Positions 26,532-34,926 of a DNA stretch of 64,000 nt are shown here, piece after piece. Every line of letters begins with the position of its first letter. Within the stretch, counting starts at the first letter, position 1. Source of the DNA: Aneurinibacillus sp. Ricciae_BoGa-3 (GTDB lineage: Bacteria > Bacillota > Bacilli > Aneurinibacillales > Aneurinibacillaceae). Made by a program: the position numbers and the translations under genes. The notes under the pieces were generated by a model. That model worked only from the letters and a program-made list of their open reading frames with translations. It did not search any database and was not told the origin of the DNA. The stretch lies in NCBI RefSeq assembly GCF_028421645.1, contig NZ_CP116887.1, forward strand, positions 2,110,001-2,174,000. Direction: 5' to 3'.

Positions 26532-26840
26532 ATGTCTAAGAAAATAAACACTGGCCAGTACGATGCCTTCGTGCAAAATGCAGCCAAACCCGTTATTCTC
26601 GAATTTGGCGCAGATTGGTGACCGGCATGCCGTTACTTGGGACCGGTGGTCTCTATGGTTGCTGAGCAGCAAAAAGATGTGGATTTTTACTACGTGGATG
26701 TAGATGAATCGCCAGAATTAGCAACAAGGTTTGGCGTACTAAGCATCCCGACATTAATTAAGATCCTCGATGGGAAAGAAACAAATCGTTCGGTAGGGGC
26801 GATTCCTGAGGCGGAAGTTAAACAATTTGTCCAATCTTAA
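26532..26840 (+). CDS. Thioredoxin-like protein with in-frame TGA at the active site: candidate selenoprotein
   Basis: Reading from ATG 26532 through one TGA (26619-26621, codon 30) gives a complete 102-aa thioredoxin fold. The TGA falls exactly where the first active-site Cys belongs: EFGADW-[TGA]-PACRYLGP, so the motif would be W-Sec-P-A-C with C33 as resolving Cys. The rest is intact: DFYYVDVDESPELATRFGV, SIPTLI with the cis-Pro, and GAIPEAEVKQF. Bases 26639-26653 form a hairpin, GGGACC / GGTCTC with a GGT tip, 23 nt after the TGA, suited to a bacterial SECIS element. AAGGA precedes the ATG. The alternative is a Cys (TGC/TGT) to TGA nonsense mutation in a dying gene. No sel genes lie in the window. 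Confidence 0.72.
26622..26660 (+). promoter_or_regulatory. Putative SECIS hairpin after the active-site TGA
   Basis: GGGACC (26639-26644), GGT loop (26645-26647), GGTCTC (26648-26653), six pairs with one G-T. A lower stem pairs 26629-26633 with 26655-26659 across an internal loop. The guanines in the tip and the 23-nt distance from TGA meet the known bacterial SECIS pattern. Confidence 0.5.
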
Positions 26841-26849
26841 CGAAAACGA

Positions 26850-26890
26850 ATGCCGATAGTCTTTTAAGGACTATCGGCATTTCTATTTTT
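26850..26890. terminator. Bidirectional terminator
   Basis: ATGCCGATAGTC (26850-26861) and GACTATCGGCAT (26869-26880) form a 12-bp stem with a 7-nt loop, followed by TTCTATTTTT on the + strand. The final codons of the (-) haloperoxidase-like gene lie inside it. Confidence 0.85.
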
Positions 26891-27796
26891 GTGAATCCCT
26901 TTCCGCTTGACCGTCTTGTTTTTTGCTTGTGATGGTTTCATTCCTTTTTTAAAAGTTACAGGCTTCTTTGCTTTCGGTATAATTTTTGAGGTACAGCTGT
27001 TGCTGAACCGGAACGGTATCACTTGTCTATAAGGTGGGGGTGGAAGTTTGGCATCAAAATTTTTGCGAATGGGAACTTCGATTGGCTCGCCGTCACCGTT
27101 TCTCTGTCGGCGAATGACTTCAATCACAATGCCTCCTATTTTTCTGCCAAGTTTTAATCCCTCACTGGAATCAATGGGAAAATGAACACCGGCATATACC
27201 CGTGATATCGCATTCTCTTCAGCAAATTTGTTTAGTTTCTTCGCTTCCGCAGGGAAGAAATAACTTAGGATGACCTCAGTACACCCTGAAATTGCTGCAT
27301 GGCCGGATACATAAGTAGGGAACCGGGGTGTACAAAGGAGTGTAGCAAGTGTCCGATCATACTGATTGGGCCGGGCCACATCCCACAGGTATTTATAATG
27401 CCAGGTGACGACAAACGTATCATTAATGCCGGCTTGCACGATGGATAATAGGCGTGCGGCTTCTGGAGGGCTGATCTCATAAGTATCAATCAGGCGGTCA
27501 ATGATGGGGGTCCATTGCTTGGTTGCCACACCTGAACCCCAATACTTGGCTATGATTGATTGTCTCTTGGTTAATCCCCGTAAAGTTTTCTGCACTTCCT
27601 TCAATTGGGCTTCCCAATCAACCGTTTCAGGATCTTTGATGTTGAAATGAATGCGGTTGCCGCGAAGGTCCCGAAAAATCCCTTGCCTATTCTGCAAATA
27701 TACAGTAGGCCATGTTCCAGCCAGTGGATCTACAGGATTCGCAGGCGGTTTTTTTTCACCTGCATATGGCACCTTTGCCCATCGTAGATAGCTCAT
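26864..27796 (-). CDS. Vanadium haloperoxidase-related / PAP2 superfamily protein
   Basis: About 310 aa with the three-part acid phosphatase/haloperoxidase active site: KYLWDVARPNQ (Lys and Arg of motif 1), PTYVSGHAAISGCTEVILSYFFP (motif 2, the SGH core) and SRVYAGVHFPIDSSEGLKLGRKIG (motif 3 with Arg and His). No membrane helices are evident, so it fits the soluble vanadium-dependent haloperoxidase branch better than lipid phosphatases. ATG 27796 follows GGGGAGGGG; a longer frame from 27823 lacks a ribosome site. The C-terminus is basic and Lys-rich. Whether it binds vanadate or hydrolyses phosphate is undecided. Confidence 0.82.
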   Translation of the reverse strand: MSYLRWAKVPYAGEKKPPANPVDPLAGTWPTVYLQNRQGIFRDLRGNRIHFNIKDPETVDWEAQLKEVQKTLRGLTKRQSIIAKYWGSGVATKQWTPIIDRLIDTYEISPPEAARLLSIVQAGINDTFVVTWHYKYLWDVARPNQYDRTLATLLCTPRFPTYVSGHAAISGCTEVILSYFFPAEAKKLNKFAEENAISRVYAGVHFPIDSSEGLKLGRKIGGIVIEVIRRQRNGDGEPIEVPIRKNFDAKLPPPPYRQVIPFRFSNSCTSKIIPKAKKPVTFKKGMKPSQAKNKTVKRKGIHKNRNADSP

Positions 27797-27873
27797 AATT
27801 CCCCTCCCCCGGATCAAAAGCACTAATTAATGTATATTCGGGGCCTTTAACATAGGTGAAATTCCGATTACGT

Positions 27874-27899
27874 AAAAAGCTCTCCGTTCACTGGAGAGC
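27874..27899 (-). terminator. Terminator of the carboxypeptidase gene (- strand)
   Basis: GCTCTCC and GGAGAGC (27879-27885 / 27893-27899) pair over 7 nt; on the minus strand the stem is followed by TTTTT. Confidence 0.75.
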
Positions 27900-27901
27900 G
27901 A

Positions 27902-28969
27902 TCACATTGGAAATCCTATTTTATTTGGTGAATTGAACACTCTGCGTTTCAGCCTAATATAGTAAATGAGGCCAAAAAGTAATAGCGGTAGTGCACCTAC
28001 TATCCATACAGGCAGGACAGGGGATTTTACGGAATTTACCGTTTGAAACTTTTCGGTTTTGGTTTTATCTATTTGAGGCTTTTCTATCAGGCTTTTGTGT
28101 GGTGGGATTTGTAGATCTGCTGCGGCTTTCTGGACAACAGGAGAATTTTTTGGTTTCTGGCTTAGTACAGAGTAGCCGTAATTCATCAACTTCAGCGTGT
28201 CATCGTACGCTCTCGCTTTGCCATCCGCTTGTAACGTAACAATAATTAATCGTTTACCATTTCGATCGACAGAAGTGACCAGCGTGTTTTTCGCTTTATC
28301 CGTGTATCCTGTTTTTCCCCCTTCTACACCCTGGACAGTTCCGAGCAGCGGCTGAGAATTGGTGAGCGTAGCTGACCATTTAAGCCCTTTCCAATAGTAC
28401 GTTTTGGTGGAAATGATATGCCTAAACATAGGGTTTTTCATTGCATAGGCTGTAATTTTGGCCATATCGCGCGCAGTCGTATAATGAAAAGCATTCGGCA
28501 GGCCATTTGGATTGACGAAATGGGTTGTTGTAGCGCCTACTTTTTCAGCAAATGCATTCATTTTTACGGCAAAACCTTGAATGCTCCCTCCAAAATGTTC
28601 AGCAAGCGCAATCGCCGCATCGTTGCCTGAATGAAGCATTAACCCGTAGAGCAATTGTTTCACCGTTTTCTGTTCGCCTGGAACCATGTAAAGTTTAGTA
28701 GGTTCTACATCAGCGGCTTCTTTTGAAATGGTGACCTTGTCATTTAATCGGCCACTTTCAATGGCAAGAACTGCGGTCACGATTTTGGTTATGCTTGCGG
28801 GGAACATGGGAGCATCCGCATTCTTTTGATATAAAACAGATTGACTGCTATCATCCACAACAATCGCTGCCACACTTTCAATCGAAGGAGTGTCATCAGC
28901 ATAAACCGGTAAGCCTATAGTTACAACAAGAAAAATACAGAGCAGTAGTAAGTTGAAACACTTTTTCAT
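27902..28969 (-). CDS. D-alanyl-D-alanine carboxypeptidase (DacF-like)
   Basis: Penicillin-binding protein 5-type enzyme of 355 aa that trims pentapeptide side chains in peptidoglycan outside the membrane. It has an N-terminal signal peptide, SxxK motif SITK (in PASITKIVTAVLAIES), SxN motif in MLHSGNDAAIAL and KTG in GGKTGYTDKAKNT. Unlike many relatives it ends with a hydrophobic segment and basic tail (PVLPVWIVGALPLLLFGLIYYI), which would anchor it. Start ATG 28969 follows a GGAAGGCGGG-like ribosome site. In Bacilli the similar DacF acts in spore cortex or cell wall maturation. Confidence 0.9.
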   Translation of the reverse strand: MKKCFNLLLLCIFLVVTIGLPVYADDTPSIESVAAIVVDDSSQSVLYQKNADAPMFPASITKIVTAVLAIESGRLNDKVTISKEAADVEPTKLYMVPGEQKTVKQLLYGLMLHSGNDAAIALAEHFGGSIQGFAVKMNAFAEKVGATTTHFVNPNGLPNAFHYTTARDMAKITAYAMKNPMFRHIISTKTYYWKGLKWSATLTNSQPLLGTVQGVEGGKTGYTDKAKNTLVTSVDRNGKRLIIVTLQADGKARAYDDTLKLMNYGYSVLSQKPKNSPVVQKAAADLQIPPHKSLIEKPQIDKTKTEKFQTVNSVKSPVLPVWIVGALPLLLFGLIYYIRLKRRVFNSPNKIGFPM

Positions 28970-29118
28970 AAGATGCCCGCCTTCCTCTTATCCATCTCGA
29001 ACGCATCTATCACTACAGGAATTATTTGGGGGAAGTTAACACGCGTGTCAATAATATATATGCGGTACTTCGCCTATTTTGACGGTCGAGATAAAATAAG
29101 AGGGAGGGCTTAGGTTGT

Positions 29119-29898
29119 TTAGTCTAATAAGCCAACCTTCTGTAGGCCATGTAAAATGCCATCCTCATCAACGGAGCTGGTTATGTATTTTGCCGCTTTC
29201 TTAGCCAAATCATGAGCGTTTCCCATCGCAATACTATTTCTTACTGTCTTTAACATTTCAATGTCATTGAGTCCATCGCCAAATGCAAAAACATTTTCAG
29301 GTTCAATCTCGAGTTTTTGCGTTATTTTTGCAATGCCCTTTGCCTTTGAACCGCCTGCGGGAATCACATCTACCGAAACCGGATGCCAACGGATAAAGTC
29401 AAATTGCTTAAACCTTTCTTCATAAAAGTCTTCTTCTTTCTCCTGGCAGAATAATAGAGACTGATAAATTTCTCTTTCCTTGAAGTAATGGGGATCATGT
29501 GCTGGAAAATTATCGATTTTTAACGTGTCAATACTTTCCACTATATAGTCATGGTGTGGAACATTTGCTTTCATATCTTCATGATCCATATAGACAATCG
29601 GATGATTATGTAAGACAGCTATATCCGTTAATGCCTGGAGCGCTTGTTTATCTAATGGATTGGTATGTATGACCCGGCCTTGCAAAACGACATATTGGCC
29701 GTTGTAGCTTACATATGTTTGGATATCAAGTTCTTTGCGAAGTTTCGCAAACATAAACGGTGCCCTTCCAGTTGCGATAGCAACCTCATGCCCTTTATCC
29801 TTCAACGCTTGAACGGCCTGTCTGGTGGACTCAGGCAATTGCTTATCATGGTCCAGTAGGGTTCCGTCTATATCAAAGAAAATTAATTGCTGTGACAT
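29119..29898 (-). CDS. Cof-type HAD-superfamily phosphatase
   Basis: Cytoplasmic sugar-phosphatase-like protein of 259 aa. Motif I FFDIDGTLLDHD holds the nucleophile Asp, IATGR is motif II, the cap is of the Cof type, and FGDGLNDIEMLKTV gives motifs III/IV. ATG 29898 with a GGAGTGGT ribosome site is chosen; the frame is open far upstream (to 30189), but that stretch has no homology features. The substrate is unknown, as usual for this promiscuous family. Confidence 0.9.
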   Translation of the reverse strand: MSQQLIFFDIDGTLLDHDKQLPESTRQAVQALKDKGHEVAIATGRAPFMFAKLRKELDIQTYVSYNGQYVVLQGRVIHTNPLDKQALQALTDIAVLHNHPIVYMDHEDMKANVPHHDYIVESIDTLKIDNFPAHDPHYFKEREIYQSLLFCQEKEEDFYEERFKQFDFIRWHPVSVDVIPAGGSKAKGIAKITQKLEIEPENVFAFGDGLNDIEMLKTVRNSIAMGNAHDLAKKAAKYITSSVDEDGILHGLQKVGLLD

Positions 29899-30188
29899 TT
29901 TACCACTCCATTTAGCCAATTTTGTTATGTCCTTATCATACCCCAGTTTGTATATTTTGGGCACCCGGGAGTCCCGATCCCTCCAACTAAAATGATGTAC
30001 CTCTACCTTTTTATACCGGCTGTAAAACAAGCTAAACGGATTGCATCTTTCATTTATCGGCAAAGGAAGCGTGCCGAGACCACCCATTAGCCAATGAAAA
30101 CTAAAATAGGGTATACTAGGAAAAAGAGCTGTCCGGCTAGCTTTCGATGCACAATGTTGGGCAAAACGATTTCCTGGAGGAAGATACA

Positions 30189-31133
30189 ATGGCCATACGA
30201 AAAGTTACTTTTATAAAAGAACCGGCTTACGAAATGGAGAGCGACCAATTTAAGGCAATCGTAGTCCCCGGGCTGGGGAGCAATTTGCTCTCGCTGTATG
30301 ATAAAAAGCACAATGTGGAACTCGTACGTACGCCGGAAAACAGAGAAGAATACGAACAGCGTCCTATGCTATACGGGACACCTGTACTGTTTCCGCCAAA
30401 TCGAATAGAGGATGCTGTATTTACCTTTAAAGGCAAGACGTACCATCTTGAAATGAACCGGGCCAAGGAAAATAACCACATCCATGGTTTTGTGCATAAT
30501 AAGCCCTGGCATATGGTGTCTATGGAAGATGACAAGAATCAGTTGATTACGCGCCTGCGATCGGAAGATTTTCCAGAAATCATTAGGCAATTTCCTCATT
30601 CATTCGAATTAACCCTTTCCTTTACATTAACAGACAAAGGTTTAAGACAAAGCCTTACTGTAGCGAATCGTGGAACGGAGACGATGCCAGTCGGGCTGGG
30701 ATATCATACAACGTTTAACTTTCCCATACATTCTTCGCGTCTGCAATTGGAAGTTGGGAAACAATGGGAGCTTAACAATCGTATGCTCCCAACAGGGGAA
30801 CTGCTGGACTCTGCCGTCCAAAACGAACTGGCTGCGGGGGCCCTGCTGGAAGGCAGAAAGCTGGACGACGCTTTTGTGATGACAGACAATAAAAAAGCGG
30901 TGTTAAGCATGCCAGAGACTGGGATATCGATTGTATACAGTGTAGGGGATACTTTTAAACACTGGGTTGTCTTTAATGGGCAAGGGACAGAGGATTTCGT
31001 GGCTGTTGAGCCGTATTCGTGGATTACAAACGCTCCAAATTTGCAACTTCCGGCAGAAACGACCGGGCTAATGGGAGTGGAGCCTGGTAAAGAAAAGAAT
31101 TTTGAAACGGAAATTACGGTGATGCCGCTTTAA
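30189..31133 (+). CDS. Aldose 1-epimerase family protein
   Basis: Galactose mutarotase-like protein of 314 aa. Family segments seen: FKAIVVPGLGSNLLSLYDKKHNVELVR near the start, NHIHGFVHNKPWHM with the catalytic-type His, and GYHTTFNF plus DFVAVEPYSWITNAPN late in the chain, which supply sugar contacts and the general base Glu. ATG 30189 is preferred over ATG 30147 because TGGAGG (30176-30181) precedes it. Probably interconverts sugar anomers; the exact sugar is unknown. Confidence 0.88.
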   Translation: MAIRKVTFIKEPAYEMESDQFKAIVVPGLGSNLLSLYDKKHNVELVRTPENREEYEQRPMLYGTPVLFPPNRIEDAVFTFKGKTYHLEMNRAKENNHIHGFVHNKPWHMVSMEDDKNQLITRLRSEDFPEIIRQFPHSFELTLSFTLTDKGLRQSLTVANRGTETMPVGLGYHTTFNFPIHSSRLQLEVGKQWELNNRMLPTGELLDSAVQNELAAGALLEGRKLDDAFVMTDNKKAVLSMPETGISIVYSVGDTFKHWVVFNGQGTEDFVAVEPYSWITNAPNLQLPAETTGLMGVEPGKEKNFETEITVMPL

Positions 31134-31163
31134 TTATATCAGCAAATGATTTTATCGGAGTGA

Positions 31164-31190
31164 GGGCAGATTTTCTACACAAATCTGCCC
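31164..31190. terminator. Hairpin between convergent genes
   Basis: GGGCAGATTT (31164-31173) and AAATCTGCCC (31181-31190) form a 10-bp stem with a 7-nt loop between the epimerase (+) and a small gene (-). Strong stem, but no T run. Confidence 0.5.
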
Positions 31191-31222
31191 GAATCCTGAA
31201 AGTGTCCGTGTGGACTGCCTTT

Positions 31223-31435
31223 TCAATCGTCCTCGTGAATCGTATCTTCCACGATGACCCGGAGTTGTTTATCAAACAACTCATCGCTGCAGAGTAAACT
31301 CTCCTCCTTCCTCTGGTTGGCGATTTCCTTTAATTCACCTGTATCACCCTTGGCATTTATAACTTTCAACATATGATTCAATGCCTGAGATGTCCGCTCG
31401 TTTTCCTCCTGCCTATAGGTATCCTGATCCTTCAT
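31223..31435 (-). CDS. Small hypothetical acidic protein
   Basis: A 70-aa, highly charged, soluble protein with helix-forming sequence (ERTSQALNHMLKVINAKGDTG) and one Cys. It has a strong ribosome site, AAAAGGAGG, 8-9 nt before ATG 31435, which supports a real gene. No family recognised. It lies between two hairpins and is not linked to the neighbours. Confidence 0.6.
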   Translation of the reverse strand: MKDQDTYRQEENERTSQALNHMLKVINAKGDTGELKEIANQRKEESLLCSDELFDKQLRVIVEDTIHEDD

Positions 31436-31669
31436 GTTATTCCATCCTCCTTTTTCGTGTTATCCTCTCCTGGAACAGAAGATTTCACCCAAAAAATGTG
31501 TGTTTTCATTACCATGCCGCACTAAAGCTTTTCTTAAAAAACTGGAGTGCTTCTGAAAAAAAGTGGGATTCCAGGGTACGCTAAATAGAAAGGATGGTAC
31601 CGCTTGACTCGGGTGGAAGTGGTGGTAAGATTTGCATAGGCATTACAATTAAAGCAGGGATGTGGGAAC

Positions 31670-33217
31670 GTGTCAGAAACTGATATGTCAAAATATGAGA
31701 AGAAAATTGTTGTCCGCAATACCCGCATGGAAGACGTTGAGGAGCTTGTCGCATTGTGCACGCGCTGTTTTCCTAACATGGAGCCATGGAAGCGGGAGCA
31801 GTTGCAAAGTCATATTCGGATTTTCCCTCAAGGCCAGTTTTGTGTGGAGTATGAAGACAAAATTGTTGGATCTTGCTCAAGTCTTATTGTGAATTTTGAT
31901 GAGTATGATGATCAGCATACTTGGGATGTTATCACAGACAATGGGTACATTACCAATCACGACCCTACTGGACTCAATCTATACGGGATTGAGGTGATGG
32001 TTGATCCGGAATACCGCCGCATGAAAATTGGACATCGTCTCTATGAGGCGCGCAGGGAACTTGCCCGCGAATTAAATCTTCAGAGCATCATTATCGGCGG
32101 ACGCATCCCGAATTACCATAACTATAAAGGGCAAATGACACCGCGCGAATATGTAGCAGAGGTTGAGAAGCACAACATTTATGACCCGGTTTTATCATTT
32201 CAGCTGCTTGAGGGTTTTAGCATCAAGCGAATTAATACACGCTACCTACCAGATGATCAGGCCTCTGAGGCTTTTGCTACCTTGATGGAATGGAACAACA
32301 TTGATTATCTTCCCAAGTCCAGGCGTGTATATCGTGCGTCGTTCCCTGTACGAATTTGCGCAGTTCAGTATATGATGAAAAAAATCGATTCGTTGATGGA
32401 CTTCACCAGGCAGGTCGAGTACTATGTGGACGTTGCAGCTGACTTTGGTTCCGATTTTGCTTTATTTCCCGAATTATTTACAACCCAATTGCTATCATTT
32501 CTCGAAGAAAAACGGCCTGATCAGGCCGTCCGACGCCTGGCAAACTATACGGATCAATACATCGAGTTATTTACGGAGCTTGCAGTACGATACAACATCA
32601 ACATTGTCGGCGGGTCCCATTTCGTAGCTGAAGATGGGGACGTATATAATGTTGCTTATCTTTTCCGACGGGACGGTACGATTGAGAAACAGCCTAAAAT
32701 TCACGTCACGCCAAATGAGCACAAATGGTGGGGCATTACAGAGGGGAATAAACTTCATGTTTTTGACACGGATTGTGGGAGGATAGCCATCCAAATTTCC
32801 TATGACATTGAGTTTCCAGAGCTTGCGCGGATGGCCGCCGATAAAGGGGCAAACATCATTTTTGTTCCGTTTTCAACGGACGATCGACAAGGATACCTCC
32901 GCGTTCGTTATTGTGCCCAGGCGAGGGCCATTGAGAACCAGGTCTATACGTGTATTGCTGGAACCGTAGGGAACTTGACGCACGTAGAGAACATGGATAT
33001 TCAGTATGCTCAGTCTGCCATTTTTTCCCCTTCCGATTTTGGGTTTGCGAGAGATGGAATTGTTGGGGAATGTGATGCGAATGTTGACACGGTTGTAGTC
33101 GGTGACGTTGACCTAGAAAAGCTAAGGCGTTCTCGAAATTCCGGGTCTGTCCGTCAGCTGCGCGACAGGCGACGTGATTTGTACCGTATAGAATTGAAAA
33201 ACTTAAAAATGGATTAA
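31670..33217 (+). CDS. GNAT acetyltransferase / nitrilase-superfamily fusion, YhcX-like, nitrilase Cys replaced by Ser
   Basis: Two-domain protein of 515 aa matching B. subtilis YhcX along its whole length. Residues about 10-190 are a GNAT domain (GIEVMVDPEYRRMKIGHRLYEARRELA is the acetyl-CoA loop). Residues about 225-500 are a nitrilase-like domain with Glu in FALFPELFT and Lys in EKQPKIHVTPNE. The third catalytic residue, Cys in the usual ICYDIEFPE, is Ser here: codon TCC at 32798-32800, residue 377 (IQISYDIEFPE). Amidase activity is therefore doubtful, while the GNAT half looks intact. Start is GTG 31670. Confidence 0.9.
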   Translation: MSETDMSKYEKKIVVRNTRMEDVEELVALCTRCFPNMEPWKREQLQSHIRIFPQGQFCVEYEDKIVGSCSSLIVNFDEYDDQHTWDVITDNGYITNHDPTGLNLYGIEVMVDPEYRRMKIGHRLYEARRELARELNLQSIIIGGRIPNYHNYKGQMTPREYVAEVEKHNIYDPVLSFQLLEGFSIKRINTRYLPDDQASEAFATLMEWNNIDYLPKSRRVYRASFPVRICAVQYMMKKIDSLMDFTRQVEYYVDVAADFGSDFALFPELFTTQLLSFLEEKRPDQAVRRLANYTDQYIELFTELAVRYNINIVGGSHFVAEDGDVYNVAYLFRRDGTIEKQPKIHVTPNEHKWWGITEGNKLHVFDTDCGRIAIQISYDIEFPELARMAADKGANIIFVPFSTDDRQGYLRVRYCAQARAIENQVYTCIAGTVGNLTHVENMDIQYAQSAIFSPSDFGFARDGIVGECDANVDTVVVGDVDLEKLRRSRNSGSVRQLRDRRRDLYRIELKNLKMD

Positions 33218-33219
33218 TA

Positions 33220-33253
33220 TTTAAACACCACGATAAGTGGTGTTTAAATTTTT
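33220..33253 (+). terminator. Terminator of YhcX-like gene
   Basis: TTTAAACACCAC (33220-33231), 5-nt loop, GTGGTGTTTAAA (33237-33248), then TTTTT. Confidence 0.88.
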
Positions 33254-33368
33254 GCAAAGACAGGGCTGCATTTTGATGCGAACATTTACCAGCCAAAATG
33301 CCTTGTGGTTATGTTAGTATAGAACAAGAGATAGAACAACATACTTTAACTTAGGAGTGATTACAAGA

Positions 33369-33677
33369 ATGAAAAAGTTATTAGCAGCTGCTCTTCTCGG
33401 TGCATCTCTGTTGGCGATCAATGTAGGTAGCGCAAGTGCTGCAACTAGCTGCCCGTTCTCAAACGGAGCACAAAATTTTGCGCCTAACGTGGTAACAAGC
33501 CCGTTCAGCTCCACTAACAATGGAAATCTAAATAACTTTATGCAACAATTATTTGGTAAAAATAACAACAGCAATGGTCTTCCGGCTCAGCTTTCCACTA
33601 CTCCTGTTCAGCAGTCTAATTGTCCGCTGCAACAGTCCAATTTCCCAGTTGCACCCTTTAATTGCCCTGCACAGTAA
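33369..33677 (+). CDS. Small secreted Asn/Gln/Pro-rich protein
   Basis: 102 aa with a clear signal peptide (KKLLAAALLGASLLAINVG, probable cleavage after SASA). The mature part of about 78 residues is low in complexity, rich in N, Q, S, P and F, with an NNFMQQLFGKNNNSNG stretch and four Cys spread over TSCPF, SNCPL and FNCPAQ. No family recognised. ATG 33369 follows AGGAG at 33353-33357; it has its own terminator. The composition recalls surface or spore-associated proteins, but that is only an impression. Confidence 0.7.
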   Translation: MKKLLAAALLGASLLAINVGSASAATSCPFSNGAQNFAPNVVTSPFSSTNNGNLNNFMQQLFGKNNNSNGLPAQLSTTPVQQSNCPLQQSNFPVAPFNCPAQ

Positions 33678-33772
33678 CTGTCCAGCATATGTATTAATCT
33701 AAGGTAACGAATACTCTTTAAATTGTAAATCAGAAAATTCTGGATATTATATGTCTGAGTATTCATTTGCCC

Positions 33773-33800
33773 CCGCTATCCCTGTGGATAGCGGTTTTTT
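33773..33800 (+). terminator. Terminator of the small secreted protein gene
   Basis: CCGCTATCC (33773-33781), 4-nt loop, GGATAGCGG (33786-33794), then six T. Confidence 0.88.
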
Positions 33801-33911
33801 GTGTCTGTAAACGAGGAGATCCTGCAAGGCAGGACTCAAAAAGAGGACATCGCTTGCATTCGTGTGAAGCAGCGGTGCCCTGTTCTTTATTTTTGAATAG
33901 CAATTATTTAA

Positions 33912-34421
33912 TCAAAACACGTTTTGTGCGGTTTTTCTTTCATATTCTTTGGCGTGTATGACGAATAATTTGCGTTTAAAGCGCGCCTCACGGCTGACCA
34001 GTTGGTACCATCGATCACGGTTATACAGCCAGCATCCTATGGTGGATTCTAAGTATTGGCTAATATCGGGTTCGCCTGCATCGTTTATCTCTGCTCCAAT
34101 GGGGGAATTTGGCATGGCTGGCGGGTTATATGAAAGAGCCATAACCAGATAGTTTTTGTCCATCTCCATTTCAAGCAGTTGCAGAAAAGAACAGGCAGCT
34201 TCCCGTTTATTGAAGTTCGAAATAGCCATACGAAGGTTTTCCGAAACATTGAGTTCATCATGGGGTGCTTCACGCCAGCTCGAAATCACCGGCTGGTTTA
34301 GCAGCAGAGTTATAATATAGTGTTTCTCGTACTGCTCAGGATCAAAATTTATTGCCTCCGACCCTTCTTCTGTCTGGGGAAGGACAACGAAATGTCTAAA
34401 GTTATCAAAAAAGTCACTCAT
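33912..34421 (-). CDS. Hypothetical protein, 169 aa
   Basis: Soluble protein without signal peptide or membrane segment. It starts MSDFFDNFRHFVVLPQTEEGSEAINFD and has a hydrophobic YEKHYIITLLLNQPVIS strand and a Trp-rich stretch near residue 135 (CWLYNRDRWYQL). AAAGGATGCTGCACA before ATG 34421 is a good ribosome site. I do not recognise the family. It is divergent from ftsZ, separated by 505 bp. Confidence 0.65.
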   Translation of the reverse strand: MSDFFDNFRHFVVLPQTEEGSEAINFDPEQYEKHYIITLLLNQPVISSWREAPHDELNVSENLRMAISNFNKREAACSFLQLLEMEMDKNYLVMALSYNPPAMPNSPIGAEINDAGEPDISQYLESTIGCWLYNRDRWYQLVSREARFKRKLFVIHAKEYERKTAQNVF

Positions 34422-34926
34422 TGTGCAGCATCCTTTCGCATATCGTCCATTTACCAGTCACAAGGACGTTACCCCATTGATTATAAAATCTATCAGTTTT
34501 TCAAAATGTATGATATCTAAGTTATTATAACATTTCCTTAGATACGCAGTATTGATAAGATATTCACACAAATCGGTCCTAAAACACAGGGAAAACTATA
34601 TGTCTTAGGGCCTAATCCGATTGGAGAATGGGCACAAAATTATCAGGAAAATATATTTCATTGAAGGTTTCTTGTTATTCGGTATAAATAGGACACCGAT
34701 TAATGGTAAAATCACTTTATTCAGTAAAGAATACGTTGGATAGTTAAACCGCGCCTATGCGTGATGTTTAGTTGTACATATGTTGATGACACAGTTGTAT
34801 TGTATTAATCCAGCAAATAAGTAAGAAGGAGCCTGAAACAAAGACAAACACGGGGAGAGCCGAATTCTGCCCTTTAACAACGCAATAAAAAAATTATAAG
34901 AACGGAACGATTTAGGAGGCGTAATC
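34422..34926. other. 505-bp intergenic region before ftsZ
   Basis: AT-rich. It contains an 8-bp inverted repeat, TATCTAAG (34514-34521) / CTTAGATA (34537-34544), around TTATTATAA, which may be an operator or promoter for the (-) gene. No coding or RNA gene is recognised. Confidence 0.5.

Noticed and set aside
29899..30189. N-terminal extension of the HAD phosphatase
   Set aside because: The frame is open, but the extension has no family similarity, overlaps the divergent promoter region, and a proper ribosome site exists at ATG 29898.
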